Shown here in pieces: positions 21,079 through 54,596 of a DNA stretch of 64,000 nucleotides (position 1 is the first letter of the stretch; the number at the start of each line of letters is the position of its first letter). Where the stretch lies: assembly GCA_905160935.1 (NCBI GenBank), contig CAJHZI010000253.1:2625001-2689000 (forward strand). Reading direction: 5' to 3'. This DNA comes from Enchytraeus crypticus. Its lineage: Eukaryota; Annelida; Clitellata; Enchytraeida; Enchytraeidae. The translations under genes were made by a program, and so were the position numbers. The notes beneath the pieces were generated by a model. The model worked only from the letters and a program-made list of their open reading frames with translations. It was not told where the DNA came from and ran no database searches.

Positions 21079-21135
21079 TACTATACTATACTGTACTATA
21101 CTATACTATACCATACTATACTATGCTCTACTATT
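21079..21135 (+). repeat. Continuation of the CTATA satellite
   Basis: ctata units resume immediately after the LINE tail, showing that the LINE landed within the array. Confidence 0.85.
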
Positions 21136-21498
21136 TTTCGTTTCCTGTGTAAATGTCCAACCCAGAATTTTTACTTAGCTAACTCCTTTCCAATCAGATT
21201 AAGTTGTAATTTATTTTCCTTTCTTTTAGTTTGATTCATTGATTCAGAGATAAGTGTATATTTCAGTTGATTTTGCATTATAGGCCTACATGACATTAAT
21301 ATGGTTATAGACGGCGATCAGCTAGATAATATGGGTATCATCTTCCCTGACGGCCGTTGTTCTAGTGTTTACAGACTGCTTGACACCCTGTGTTTCTGGG
21401 AATTTTTTATTTTATTTCTTTTAAATGTTTATTTCTATAAAGACAATGTATTTGTTAAAAATGTATTTGTCAGTGATTTGGTGCTGATGCTGAAATAA

Positions 21499-21499
<1 letters not shown>

Positions 21500-21545
<46 letters not shown>
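21500..21545. repeat. (AT)n microsatellite
   Basis: Pure AT dinucleotide run. Confidence 0.95.
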
Positions 21546-21548
<3 letters not shown>

Positions 21549-21549
21549 A

Positions 21550-22085
21550 ATGCTCTGAGAATCGGCAGACATCAGTATCTGAATGATCTGGTATGGCGTG
21601 TCTTCACTGGTGCAAATATTCTGGCTATAAAAGAGCCCCAGGGATTGAGCCGCTCAGATGGGAAACGACCGGATGGTGTATCTCAAATTCCTTGGGCAGA
21701 AGGCAAGTGTATCAGCTGGGATGTCACTGTGACGGACACATTCTCAGCAAACAATCTCAGCCTTTCATGCGCTGATGCTGGCTCAGCTGCTGAAGCCGCT
21801 GCCAATTGGAAGTCACTTAAATATTCTACAGTCTCTAGCAGCTACATCTTCCTGCCAATTGCTTTTGAGACATTTTGGGCCCCATCAACTCTGCCTCGTC
21901 TGACATTGCACCCCAGCGCTTTAATGCTGTCTGCGTTCGTGGCACATTGGCGAATGCGGCCTCCCAGAGCGTAGAGGAATTATTTTAAATATTTCATTTT
22001 CATTTTCTTTTAATTAAGTAAAGTCTTTCTTTTTTATCTTAGTTTTTAGCCCCACGGCCCTATACAGCCCTTTGCAATAAAAAAG
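21550..22085 (+). mobile_element. RLE-type retroelement fossil, endonuclease-region fragment
   Basis: Shows [30 protein letters not shown] and NWKSLKYSTV, matching the restriction-like endonuclease (PD-(D/E)XK-like) C-terminus carried by a widespread animal retroelement. It is degenerate and ends in a TAA run at 22100-22150. The exact family is not certain. Confidence 0.65.
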
Positions 22086-22159
22086 ATAACAAGAAAGATA
22101 ATAATAATAATAATAATTATAATAATAATTATAATAATAATAATAATATTTCCTCCTCG

Positions 22160-22620
22160 AGTTCGTACATAAACCTGAGATAGATCCACAAGAGTTTTCT
22201 GGGCTGACCTTCAGCGAGAAAAAGGAAATACTCGAGGCTAGAATGGCCTCTGCGTCCCAGGTGTCCCTCCCACTTGGGCCACATCACCAGGGTCAAAGGC
22301 TGAACCATATGTTGGCCTCAGGGCAGGCTGAGGCGGAGAGGCAGAGCTCATCAGGCTTTTCAAATCAGAGCCCTAATCAAGCGGATACTCGATCCCCGAA
22401 TTCTCTACGAACAGCTATCCAGATTTCAGGCTCGTTGACTTCTAAAAGCGGTTCTCCCAACATAGTTCTCACAACTGCCTCATCAACGCCTGTTCAGGGG
22501 AGTCACAGTCGTGGTGGATCGATAACAGATGAAGTGGGGACGGGCGCTGCTGGAGCCAAAAGCAGTGGATTCAGGGCAGTGTCACCCGCTGCGGCAATCA
22601 GCAACGTTTAACTTTCTGCG
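22160..22620 (+). mobile_element. Retroelement fossil, N-terminal-region fragment (copy 1)
   Basis: A 122-residue Ser/Gln-rich reading frame (SLPLGPHHQGQRLNHMLASG, then PVQGSHSRGGSITDEV). It is a near duplicate of 25000-25440. Higher GC than the host DNA around it, and bounded by TAA runs. Confidence 0.6.
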
Positions 22621-22699
22621 GACATGAATTTAGATATAGGCCTAATAATACTAAGAATATAAAATTAGTAATAATAATAACAATAATAATAATAATAAT

Positions 22700-23670
22700 C
22701 CCTTTCTGCCGATAGATCCATTGACGTTGCGTTGTCAGTTTGGTCCAAAAGCCTCACCTCCACCTCCAGTGTTCCACCTTCTGCCTCAGTCAGTAACCAG
22801 AAATCATGGGACCGTCCTATAGTGGATCGGATATATATCAGTCTGTTAGAATCCCAGTCCAGTGCAGTAGACAGAGCACGACTCCGAGCTGTATCAACCA
22901 AAAAAAGCAGCGACTGGCGTCACGCCCTCCCTGTTGCTTCTTGTGGGCCTTTTTAGACAATGAGGCGATTCGGGTAGCCGTTAGTTTCCGTTTAGGGGCG
23001 AAAACTTGCGAGACTCACATGTGCCCCCTGCGGTCATGAAGTCGACGTTTTAGGTCTCCACGGCCTCTCCTGCAAAAGAAGCTCAGGTAGAATGTCTCGC
23101 CATCACAATTTAAATGACTTAATATGGAGAGCACTTTCAAGAGCAGGCATCCCTTCCTCTAAGGAACCAAGTGGGTTGTCCAGATCAGACGGCAAGCGTC
23201 CGGACGGCATGACTTTAGTGCCCTGGTGCAACGGTAAATGTGCCGTATGGGACTTCACGGTCATAGACACTATATATGGCAAACTCCTACCTGAATACGA
23301 CTTCAGTCACAGCCGGTGGAGCTGCTGTTCATGCCGCCTCTAGGAAGTTGGATAAATAGCCTACCGTGATCTGTCCTTAGGGTATGAAGTTGTTCCTTTG
23401 GCCATTGAAACCATGGGCCCGATGAATCCCGAAGGAGTTGACTTTATTAATGGCATAGGCAGACTTATTGCAGAATCTGCAAACCGGCGATAAGCGAGAG
23501 ACATCTTTTCTTTGGCAAAGGCTTTCCATGACTTTGCAAAGATTTAATGCAGTCTGCTTCAACAATTCTTTTAAGCCGATTGATGACATCGAGTAGCCGG
23601 GCGGCGATTCAGCACGTATTGCTTGAATCGTTTTTATCAAACCCCAGGTTCTTTACACCGGGGTAATTTA
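22700..23670 (+). mobile_element. RLE-type retroelement fossil, longest C-terminal piece
   Basis: In order: [40 protein letters not shown] (start of a Cys/His cluster), [38 protein letters not shown], and finally INGIGRLIAES with the 3' tail shared by 9492-9712 and 18947-19200. The order is Cys/His motif, then restriction-like nuclease, then C-terminus. It is broken in several places and non-functional. Confidence 0.68.
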
Positions 23671-23674
23671 AAAT

Positions 23675-23732
23675 AATACTAATAATAATAGTAATAATAA
23701 TAATAATAATAATAATTATTATTATTATTATT
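23675..23732 (+). repeat. TAA run turning into ATT run
   Basis: A (TAA)n tail of the preceding element meets an (ATT)n stretch at about 23717, a junction of two opposite-looking tails. Confidence 0.85.
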
Positions 23733-23734
23733 TC

Positions 23735-25440
23735 ACTTCCACCCCAGCTGTGACTGCTATCTACAAAGAGAGCTCCTTAGGTTTGTTGGAGAGTGACTCA
23801 GAGGCTATTCAGTCAGTGCGCCGAGGTTATAAGCCCATCTTACTGCGCCGCCTCGAACAGGGAGTCCTGGGCTACAGCCTCAGGGAGCGTTTCTCCGCCG
23901 CCTCTCAGCCCTGTCCTCCACGGCGCACCAACGCCGTATCCCCTAGATGCTCGAAGGCCGAGAACCTCATGGGTGCCTCCAGGGATGGAAGGAATAAATT
24001 CCCTTCGAGTAGGAAGAGGCAGGTATCGAGGCTGACATTGATCGATCCTCGGAGAAATTTAGGCAGTCAGCCTGTCGAAGGGCTTGAAGAGTCAGAGAGT
24101 GTGGTAAAGAGAATGAATGAAATTTTCACGAACCGAACGTGGGTCGCTACATATCACAACCACCAGAGGCGCGTTAAAACAGTGAAGGCTAAGAACTACG
24201 CGACTCACGAGAGGACAATGGAACAGAGGCCTGACGAATGCGGTGGCTCCTCTCTGGTACTCAGGCTGGCTACCCCTCCTCACCCAGCCATCTGTCCAGA
24301 TCTCCCTGCAATCAGCGGCATGCCCCGTCCAATCCCAGTCACGCTTCCCCTCGACATGCCCTGCATAGTTTATCACGGAATACGACAGGGGAGGCAGGGA
24401 GAAGGGCGCTGGGGCCTATGTCTGAACATGCAGAATCCGCTAATGGAATCGTGGAAAGGATTTATAGCGTTGCGGAAAGAGAGCCCGGTGAGTTGCAGGA
24501 CACTGAATTGGAAGAGTTGAATGAACAAATTACTGCTGAACAGTTGAACCTCGACAATGAGATCACTGACGTGTTAGGTGACGGTCGCGACGGGGTTCAG
24601 GAACACTATGTGGACGCTGTTAGTCCTGACGTAACCAGAAACATGGAAAACACCTCCATCAGTCTATCCAGAATTAATCTTAGACCTGCCATTTCAGCAC
24701 CTATGCAGAATCTAAGTCCCATCCCATCTGTGGCTTCATCTGTTCTAACCCAAAATAAAAGCCAAATCCAAACAGGTGCCCGACCTATACCCCCAAAAAC
24801 TCAAATCAAATCGGGGGTTCAGTCCACGCAGCCTCACCCTCAGGTGCCGACTGGTGACAAGCGGGCACTAGGGCAGCACGTGAGCACTAGGGTGATCGTC
24901 AACGGGTTGAACACAGCCCGTCTAAAAGAGAAGAGATGCGTCCTACGTCCCTGCCTCTCAATACTCCTCCTCCTCCTCCTCGAGTGCGTCCATAGAGCCT
25001 GAGATAGGTCCACAAGAGTTTTCTGCGCTGACCATCAGCGAGAAAAATAAGAAACTCGAGGCTAGAGTGGCCTCTGTCTCCCAGGGGTCCCTCGCACCAG
25101 GGCCACAGCACCAGGGTCAAAGGCTGAACCAGATGTTGGCCTCAGGGCAGGCTGAGGCGGAGAGGCAGAGCTCATCGGGTTTTACAAATCAGAGCTCTAA
25201 TCAAGCGGATACTCGCTCACAAAATTCTCTAGGAACAGCTATCCAGATTTCAGGGTCGATGACTTCTAAAAGCGGTTCTCCCAGCAGAGTTCTCACAATT
25301 GCCTCATCAACGCCTGTTCAGGGGAGTCACAGTCGTGGTGGATCGATAACAGATGAAGTGGAGACGGGCGCTGCTGGAGCCAAAAGTTGTGGATTCAGGG
25401 CAATGTCACCCGCTGCTGCCTGCGACCAGCAACGTTTAAT
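23735..25440 (+). mobile_element. Retroelement fossil, long N-terminal-region piece
   Basis: GC-rich block (well above its surroundings) with long open stretches: SEAIQSVRRGYKPILLRRLE, then KRMNEIFTNRTWVATYHN, an acidic segment ELEELNEQITAEQLNLDNE, and the same Ser/Gln-rich domain as 22160-22620 at 25000-25440. No recognised domain; probably the 5' part of the element whose C-terminus is at 22700-23670. It is broken. Family unresolved, perhaps a LINE-type element. Confidence 0.55.
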
Positions 25441-25484
25441 AAAAATAAAAATAATATTTATAATACTAATAATAATAACAACAA

Positions 25485-25600
25485 TTAGAGTGGTACAGTC
25501 GTCAATGACAACATCGAGCACTATTGAGACAAAATCAAGCCGGCGAACAAAAGAAGGTCCAAAAGCGCTGCAAATTAAAAAATTCAGATAATCAGTCCAA
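25485..25600 (+). mobile_element. Repeat I, short dispersed element
   Basis: Begins caacaattagagtggtacag and contains aatgacaacatcgagcacta, then aaggtccaaaa and aatcagtccaaaa. Other copies: 41940-42080 and 43175-43310 on the - strand, 54340-54475 and 61725-61850 on the + strand. No A/B boxes or terminal repeats were seen. Confidence 0.7.
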
Positions 25601-25620
25601 AATAAAAAAATTATTATCAT

Positions 25621-26832
25621 TAAATATTCGCCAGCAATACTACTGTAGGACTGAGAATCGTTAAATCTAGTAGTTCTTGAAATAATGGTCGGATATGGAA
25701 GGTTTTCAGGGACCTGAAACTATATATTCTCGTATTATGTATAGAAATCGGCGAATCCTACAATATTCATTATCCATAAGTAGGCTACGTTAATCTGGGG
25801 CATTGATTTGCTAATCTACTTTTCAATGTCTATTGTTTACTTTTTGCAGGTCACTAGGCCTGAGAGTTGTAAATATTAAATTGTTTAATATTTTTATCTT
25901 AATTTCGAAGTCAGAGTATACTTTTAATATTTTGTATTTCGGTGAATGTTGGCGTAAAATTATATTCAACAAGTTATGTAAGGTGAGTGTAATAATTTAT
26001 CTTAAACAATTTTTAACATGATTAATAAAATCTGCACTAAAATGATTCCTGAAACGCTGTTAAAATATGTAGTTGCTACTTATGTAGAAGGATTCCACAT
26101 TTACAGAGAAAATCGTTATGTAATTACAATCATATTCTAATAGTTCGTTCCTATCTAGCCTTTCTTAGGGAATTACCTGCGTCCGCTAATTTGTTAATAA
26201 TTCAATAGGCACGAAGCTATTCTGGACTCAAGCAAACGATCATTCATATTTATGATATTTTATTTGCATAATATTACATTAACATTAATGTTTCTAATTA
26301 ATGGTTCAATTTCTAATGAGAAACTAGTCAAAGCTTCAGTCACAAAACCTTCATCAGTTCACCTATATAACACAACATTTGAATGATACTGATCTTCATT
26401 AATGCAATCACAAATTTCCAATTACATTCGAATGATATTGTGCTTCTTTGTGTGTGCAAATAATCGCTAATACTTTTATCATTCAGAGTTTAACTGAATT
26501 ATATATGTGTGACGTATCTGCTACTTTTTATTCTGTTCACGATATCCTTTTAGAACGGCTGTTATAGTGCTTTAGCTTTCTTCAGATCTGATCAATCAAT
26601 GGAATCTGTTGTTTCAAAGTGTCAGAGTTTGCTTCGTTTGCCTACCTTACACTAAGCACAGACTCCATACTATTATAGTGTGGTGTGTCTCGAGTCTCCT
26701 CTTTGTTTATTCTTTTTAACCAGCACGCGCCATCGTACATTAATCACCTGTGTCAGTCTATTGGTTTTAAACATTTTTCTTCACACCACTAAGATTTATT
26801 ATTTACTTGCTCAATTTTTTTTCCCATTTCAG
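25621..26832. other. Region upstream of the kinase gene, no gene seen
   Basis: AT-rich. It ends with a strong polypyrimidine tract and AG (26831-26832), the 3' splice site in front of the first coding exon of the kinase. Non-coding 5' exons and promoter lie here or further upstream but were not identified. Confidence 0.5.
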
Positions 26833-26847
26833 TTCTTCAAAATAGAA

Positions 26848-48042
<21,195 letters not shown>

Positions 48043-49050
48043 TCTGCGCCTGAAGCACTATGGTTGTTGAAAGTGATCTGTGCCTAAAGTTGTTGGTGAA
48101 ACCTATGGTAGCTGATTGGCGTTAAATTAATTAAATTAGTGGAATTGATTTAAAAACGTCGCTGCTGGTGTGTTTTCAGTGTTGCTTGTAATTGGTAAGC
48201 ATTGGTGAAAGGCGAGCCTGAATGTAGAGTAGCGGGTCTATTTTCTGTGGTCGAGGTTACTATCCGATGAGCCACAGGAGAAACTCGTTAGATTGTTGTT
48301 TTCATCCTTTTATGGATACTTCTTGCTTTGATTCGTTACTTATATGGTCTGCTTAATTTGCGGTACGGGAAGCTTTCGAATCATGTAAAACTTAAAAGCA
48401 TTATCTTGCTAAACTGAAAATTACATGAAGGTATAAAATGTGTTCAATATTGGTCAATATTTCGTGTAGTATCCTGAGTAACACGTTTACGAAATCTATT
48501 ATATTATTGTTAATTTCCAATTCGTGTTTTAAAGTGAGAGATGTTGAAATATCATTATAGTTGCTGTAGTTGATGCCTAAAGGTATGTTTCATTAACTAA
48601 CTGTATAAAAATTGAATTCTAACAATCATTATAATTCAGCCTTCTTATTTCTATTAATGTTCTAGGCGACTAACGTTTTGTGCCTACTGTGGCTGAATAT
48701 TCGTGCTACTTTACTTTATTGACATAATTTCTCTCAAAGAAAATTTCTCTTCCTGCCTCGAACGCTTTGTAAACATTTATTAGTCTCGTCAACTCATATA
48801 AATGTGCCAGGTATAAAAGAGTTTTCGTCGACAATTAATGTTAAATTATAGACCTTCGGTAATTAAATAAATAACTAATTAATTAAATAAATAACTAATT
48901 AATTAAATAAATAACTAATTAATTAAATAAATAATTCTGTTAATCTGATGTTATGTTAATAGATGTTAGACTAACAAATGTTTTTGGCACAAATTATGCT
49001 TTCTTTAAGATAAAACTCAGATGATTTATTTTCTTATATCTACATGATTG
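48043..49050 (+). other. Downstream of the kinase, probable 3' UTR then intergenic
   Basis: No exon seen. The words gaaagtgatctg and gcctgaag/gcctaaag are duplicated at 48035-48095. A 20-bp AT repeat (aattaaataaataactaatt), 4 units, lies at 48860-48935 and contains AATAAA hexamers that could serve for polyadenylation. Confidence 0.45.
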
Positions 49051-49054
49051 TACA

Positions 49055-49185
49055 GCCTTTCGAGTCCAGCTAATCCATTCTTCTCCATATCCACATTTCC
49101 AATGCCTCTAGTTTCCTGATATCTTCCTTCCTTTAGTCCTTGTTTCACAGCCATATATCCATATAATAGCGTGGTGATGTACCAT
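49055..49185 (-). mobile_element. LINE fragment, antisense
   Basis: tcgagtccagctaatccatt and cttctccatatccacatttc match the reverse of 2598-2700. Confidence 0.7.
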
Positions 49186-49766
49186 TCTTACTTGGTGGTT
49201 TTGCTTTTGATGAGGTGGGCCCCCCTATGCCTGCCTCCACTATTTTATTACATCTCTATGTAATTGCCGGTTTCAAACATCACGTGATTGGCTATTTTAT
49301 GTGAAATTAATTCTGAGATTCTAGTGCTCTTGTTGTCGGTAGCGATATAGTTATGAAGTGGTCGAATTCTTGTTTGCCGTGAGTAGAGCTTTATTTAGTA
49401 AACTATGTAATGCATTGAATGATAGAAGTATTAATACTATAATGGTATGATATGTGATACTATAATCTAAACAGTAGCCTATTAGATGACAACGAACAAT
49501 TAGTCTTTGTGTTTTAATAATCGTGACATTAGATCAAGGATTATATTCCTTGATATACTGTGAGTGTGATACTACTATACAATTTTCTACTATCTGGGAT
49601 TAAAAATAGACAGGTTTTTCAAATCTGTGAGATTATTTTCAAAGAATATTGAAAACATATTGTGCAACTGGAATCCTATATAACATTAGAGATTATTGTT
49701 TTTTCTTTGTCGTGCAGTTGAACATGACTATATTATAGAATGCTAGATTGTAATTCAAGATCATTT
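49186..49766. other. No gene seen
   Basis: AT-rich, stops in all frames, no repeat recognised. Confidence 0.5.
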
Positions 49767-49906
49767 GGGTGGACCCAGTGGCGATGTCGGTAAGATATCT
49801 GACTGCGGATCAGTATGTGCTGGATTCATATCCTAGGCTCATCCCTTCACTGATATCGCTTTCGAGAGATGAAACTGACGTTAACATCAGCTTTAGTAGC
49901 TTTTGT
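49767..49906 (+). mobile_element. SINE-A
   Basis: Box A ggcgatgtcggtaagatatc, B-box-like ctggattcatatcctagg, and tail gatgaaactgacgttaac. Confidence 0.78.
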
Positions 49907-50149
49907 AAAATAGGAAATCAGTATGATATTTTATAGCATTTCTAAATGTTTCATTTGTATCAAGGGAGCACGACAATGTATCGTTCTTTCAGCCTCTAAC
50001 AGCTATATCTGCCTCTAACAGTTGCTTATTTATCATGTGTCACATTTTATTATAAGAAACACTTCGCATCTTCTTTAATTCTTTTCGATGTAATTGAATC
50101 TCTGATTATGTATCTATGGCATTTCGCTGGGTTTTTGCAAAGCGATGCA

Positions 50150-50312
50150 AATATCATCATCATCATCATCATCGTTTTCCCCTAAATCCCAGTTTAACTA
50201 GGGTCGGGATACGAATAGACTTGATCCATTCGTTTAAGTTTTTTGTAGCAATTTTTGGAGCCTAGGCCCTCACCAACCGAATGCCCATTCTGCCGTTGGT
50301 TTGCATCTAGTT
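50150..50312 (-). mobile_element. SINE-E, antisense
   Basis: (ATC)n tail, aatcccagtttaactagggt, gggatacgaatagac, gagcctaggccctcaccaac. Confidence 0.8.
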
Positions 50313-51129
50313 TTTAAGCGAAGCAAATAAAAATAAGAAAATAAGAAAACACACCGAAAATAAGAAAACACAATTAATACACCGCGAATCTTCGCAGCTG
50401 TGTTCCAGTATCACAGTTATTTTCAGCTGCAGCTGTTGAGCTTGTTTCGAATAGAGAATTATGAATTCAATATATTTTATGTGCATTGTACGTTGTTTGA
50501 TTGATGCAAAATTGTTTGCAAAGTTATAACGATGATAATACTGAAGCTATTGAGGTCCTTTTGGTTATCCAAGTGCGATGTTAGAGACACAGTATGATAT
50601 AAAAAAGCTTTTAAATTTAAATGTGAAGTATGTTCGTTGTGAATTTTTGCTTTTTAGAAATGGACTGAATATGTATATACTTCTCTAGGTCTCTCACAAC
50701 TTTGTTTTAATTTACTTTTTGTGGAATCAGAATCTAAACACACAGGATGTAGAATAGAATTTGATGTATTAATTTTTGCTTTTGAATGTAGTCTGCCGCA
50801 GATTTTTATGCAACAACATCTGCGTAATTGTGACCACTTTGCATGATTTTTTTGTTTTCACTGATTGCTCATTTAATAGTGTCATTTGTTCTTTAATTGC
50901 TACTGTTAATTCTTGTTTATCTTATACTGATTAACGTGGTGTATACTTTTCGTATAATTTAATACTATCTTTATCTTAATGAATGTAACGAAGGCATTTT
51001 GAATGACGCAGATAAAACTGGACTTATTGGTTGGATTTCTTGGATGAACTGGTGTTTAATTAACATAACATAACGGCACACTGGGTCAGGAAGCACAGAT
51101 GCTTGTTTAAGGCCCTTTTCCTCCTTCCT
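50313..51129. other. No gene seen
   Basis: AT-rich intergenic DNA with no repeat that I could assign. Confidence 0.5.
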
Positions 51130-51345
51130 CTCCATGGTTATTAGTAATCGTTGCATTTTGATGGCGCATCAATTGCAGCCGGCGCGGATTTAAGAATAAC
51201 CTTCCATCACCCTCTGATTTTTTCTTCCTAAGCTGTCACACTCGGTCTTCCAAGGTGGTCACCCACAAAGTACTAACCGAGGTCGATATAGCTTAACTTC
51301 GATAATTGACGCGCAACTAAACCAAGTGCGCTAATCCCGCCGTCA
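51130..51345 (-). mobile_element. 5S rRNA-derived SINE, antisense
   Basis: In reverse: gcgggattagcgcacttggt, gaagttaagctatatcgacc, ggttagtactttgtgggtga, ccaccttggaagaccgagtg. The body toward the left shares gatttaagaata and ggttattagtaa with the copy at 60895-61115. Confidence 0.78.
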
Positions 51346-51589
51346 TGTGCATGTGTTTTGCCGTAATGTAGTTTTCAGTAGCATGATTTGGTGATAGGAA
51401 TAAAGCAGATATAGAATAGGGCGGTAAAATAAAAATTAACAATAATTCGGCTCCCTTGCTTCGTGAATGAATTACCATTTCTGAAGATATATTGTCTCTC
51501 TACTTTATTGCAGGAATTTTTTTAACTTCTTTCATTTTGTAGTGTTGAACTGGTGGTGTAATGGCAGCGAAATATCTTTAACTGTTCAA

Positions 51590-51985
51590 TCTGTCTTTCT
51601 GCACTGCCCACTAGCAGGTCCATGTCATGTAACGAATCCACTCTTCTCTGTTTACGTTTTCTTCTTCATGTCCACATATTAGTGAATCTTTAAATCATCT
51701 AACTTTTTTAATTTCGGTCTGCATCAGCTTCTCCTTCCTTCCATTGTACCTTCCATGACCTCTTTCAGTAAACTATCACATTGAAATCCACCTTACAATG
51801 TGTCGTGTGCAAGTATTCTTCGTATTTCTTATAGCTTTTATCAACTGGTATCCGTACCCACTCTCTTCGAGATTTCTTCCTTTAGAACTTTTTTTTTTTT
51901 TTTAATCGTTGACTTTCTCCTTCATATCCACATTTCTAGCGCTTCTAGTTTCATGACACCTCCCTAATGTCAGTCAGGGCTATTA
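51590..51985 (-). mobile_element. LINE reverse-transcriptase C-terminus, antisense, degenerate
   Basis: Reverse of the 16670-16945 type: gcactgcccactagcaggtc, atccactcttctctg, cttccattgtaccttccatg, ctccttcatatccacatttc. It includes a T run near 51890. Confidence 0.65.
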
Positions 51986-52555
51986 ATATCCTGTGCTACT
52001 CCTTAATTGGTTTAGAGTGCCTCTTACTAAAATTTAAGATACACAAACTTGCACTTATCGTTTTTAAACCTTAAGTTAAATGCCTCATAATCTATTGGTG
52101 TGTCGCAGATAGTAAATATAGCAGATCTGAGTTCAAACGTTGGTTTGTTTACAAAATGACGAATGCTTCCGTGGTTAAATTGTACAGTCAATGATGACGA
52201 ACTTGCACTTATCATTTTTAAACCATAAGCTAAGTGCCATAGTAGACTTCTATTACGTTTATTACTTCGTCGATTTTGACAGATTCATGATTATGTGATA
52301 ATTGTGTGATGGTGTACAGCATTTATATTAATTTTAAAAATTCGCCCGTATTTTGATTGGATTGTATAGAGATTAATTTAAAATAATTGCTAGCCTTTTT
52401 GTGTAGAATATAATTAGTAGTCTCTGAAACAGTACTTTTGATTCTTACATTTTCTCCTGGTGAAACAGTTTTAAACTCTCTTGAACTGGCTATTCAAAAT
52501 TTTTCACTGGTCCGTAATTCACTGTAGCTGCTGCATTCTTTATACGCCATTATAC
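51986..52555. other. No gene seen
   Basis: AT-rich. The phrase acttgcacttatc(a/g)tttttaaacc occurs twice (about 52046 and 52200), a small duplication. Confidence 0.45.
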
Positions 52556-52559
52556 TTTT

Positions 52560-52586
52560 ATCTCTCTCTTTCTCTGTCCCCCCCCC

Positions 52587-52651
<65 letters not shown>

Positions 52652-52660
52652 ATATATGTA

Positions 52661-52691
<31 letters not shown>

Positions 52692-52721
52692 GTATACATA
52701 TGTATATATATATAGTATACA

Positions 52722-52775
<54 letters not shown>
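52560..52775. repeat. (CT)n and (AT)n low-complexity tract
   Basis: Begins with C and CT runs, then AT with tagtacatatatg interruptions. ORFs on both strands are artefacts. Confidence 0.92.
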
Positions 52776-52776
<1 letters not shown>

Positions 52777-53304
52777 TTCTATATTAAAATATACTTGTAT
52801 ATTTCTCACCCTCTATATATCTCTCTATATACGGTATTTATATCTCATTTCTCTCTCTTCTTTATATGTTTCTTTATTGAATGACCTTTTTCTAATTTTT
52901 AAGTTCAACGAATATGTCAGTATGTCATGCAAAGTTTCTCCATGTTTTACGTTTACTTTATAACTACGACTTTTTAAACTTTTAAGTTCAATGTATAATA
53001 GAGTATATCATGGAAGACGTCTCCATACTTTACGTTTACTTAATATTTCTTTGTTGTGAGGACTGAACGAGGACATTCTGTTGCTGACGAATTATTTCTG
53101 CATTTCTACTCCTTCTGCAAACCATTACAGTTCTTTTAGTGTTACTTAATTATGCTTTATAACTTTACACTACCTCTGCGTATTGATGTTTATTCAGCTT
53201 AATCGATGGTGTGCTCTTCAGCAATGCTCGTACTGAATGTAATGTGTGCCATTGATTTGAAATCGATGGATCGATGAACTGCGTAATAAATAATTATTAG
53301 TAGC

Positions 53305-53500
53305 AGGAAGAGAGGAAGACCTAGATTACTTGGCACAGGACAATCAATAATGACTTAAATACATTGAAAATCTCGTGGAAGAAACCATGACAAATGCTAC
53401 TGATCGAAATGGAGAAATGTTACCTCACCATGTTCTTCTCAGAAGACAAGACACTGACGATGACAGTGATAACGAAATTTTGTGGAGATATTTTGTCAGT
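53305..53500 (+). mobile_element. Probable LINE ORF end
   Basis: Reads aggaagaggaagacctagatt-like RGRPRL coding, then NISWEETMTNATDRNG and SSRRQDTDDDSDNE, the look of a reverse-transcriptase C-terminus. Single copy here; assignment uncertain. Confidence 0.4.
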
Positions 53501-54339
53501 TTGCAGAGTTTTATAATACGTGGATGCACCAATAGCGCTGTATGGGATAATCTCTCACAGTGCACAGTTTAATTGCAGATCCGTGGCATATGACTAATTA
53601 TACATTCTATCCTTAGCTTTTCTCTTCATACCCACATGCGTTATGAAATCTAGCATCCAAAGTCTCTGCCATCCCCCATTTATCGTTCTCATATTTCTTC
53701 TATCACTTTTTTGCAAACCATCTCATTGTCGGAATAATTCCTCTCTGGCTCTTCTTTGTATCTTAAAGTAACTATCAGTGGCTTATCTGCTTCAACTCTA
53801 TCCGTCACTATATTTTTGTAATTTTGTCAGTTCGCCTTATTTTCGGCAATCTTTTCTATGACCTCGTTTAGAAAGCTTCCAGTCTTCAAGCAGCTTCCTT
53901 CTTTGTCTTATACGTTTCACTGGCGTATCAAGTATAGTCTGCACTAAAGTTTTTACTATCTGTGTCTTTATAGATTTGTTTCAAATTTTTAGTAGTTCTG
54001 TCCTAACATATATCTCTTTTGATTGTTCAATTCTGCACTAGTGTTTAAATGAACTTTCGTATTGAAGTGCCTAATAAACCTCATAATAGACTTGTTTTGA
54101 ATTATAACATGAAATATAACCCAAGCGGAATTTTCAGAATGGAATTGTCTAAGACTTTGTTAGGAGTATACGCTTGTGTTTAGTATTTTTTGTCACAACA
54201 AAAAGTTTTGACAACTCTTGTTGAACTTGCGGTTGATTGTAAGTGGATTCTCTGTAGATAATTATATATAATCGGTATCGAAATCAGTAGATAGTTGGTA
54301 ATTCTGCATCTAAAATACTTTGACTTTTTAACTCCTCGT
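53501..54339. other. No gene seen
   Basis: T- and C-rich in places (53600-53990), perhaps an old antisense LINE piece, but no motif could be confirmed. Confidence 0.4.
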
Positions 54340-54475
54340 AACAACGACAATGATTAGAGTACTACAGCTGTCATTGATAATATCGAGCACTATAAAGCCA
54401 ATGCCAAGCCGCCGCGGAGCGAAATCAAAAGTGTCCAAAACGGTGTCCTGAAGATCAGTTCAAGGATAGGGAATT
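54340..54475 (+). mobile_element. Repeat I
   Basis: acaatgattagagtactaca, ttgataatatcgagcactat, aaagtgtccaaaacggtg and agatcagttc follow the family consensus. Confidence 0.68.
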
Positions 54476-54596
54476 ACAAGAAAGGCGATTTACGTAAGGT
54501 CGTAGCTCATGGGCACAAAGCAATGAATGAAGCAATAGAGAAATCTGCTCCCACCGTGAGGTGCCACGGTGGTCACTATCTATGGTGTGGAGGCAT

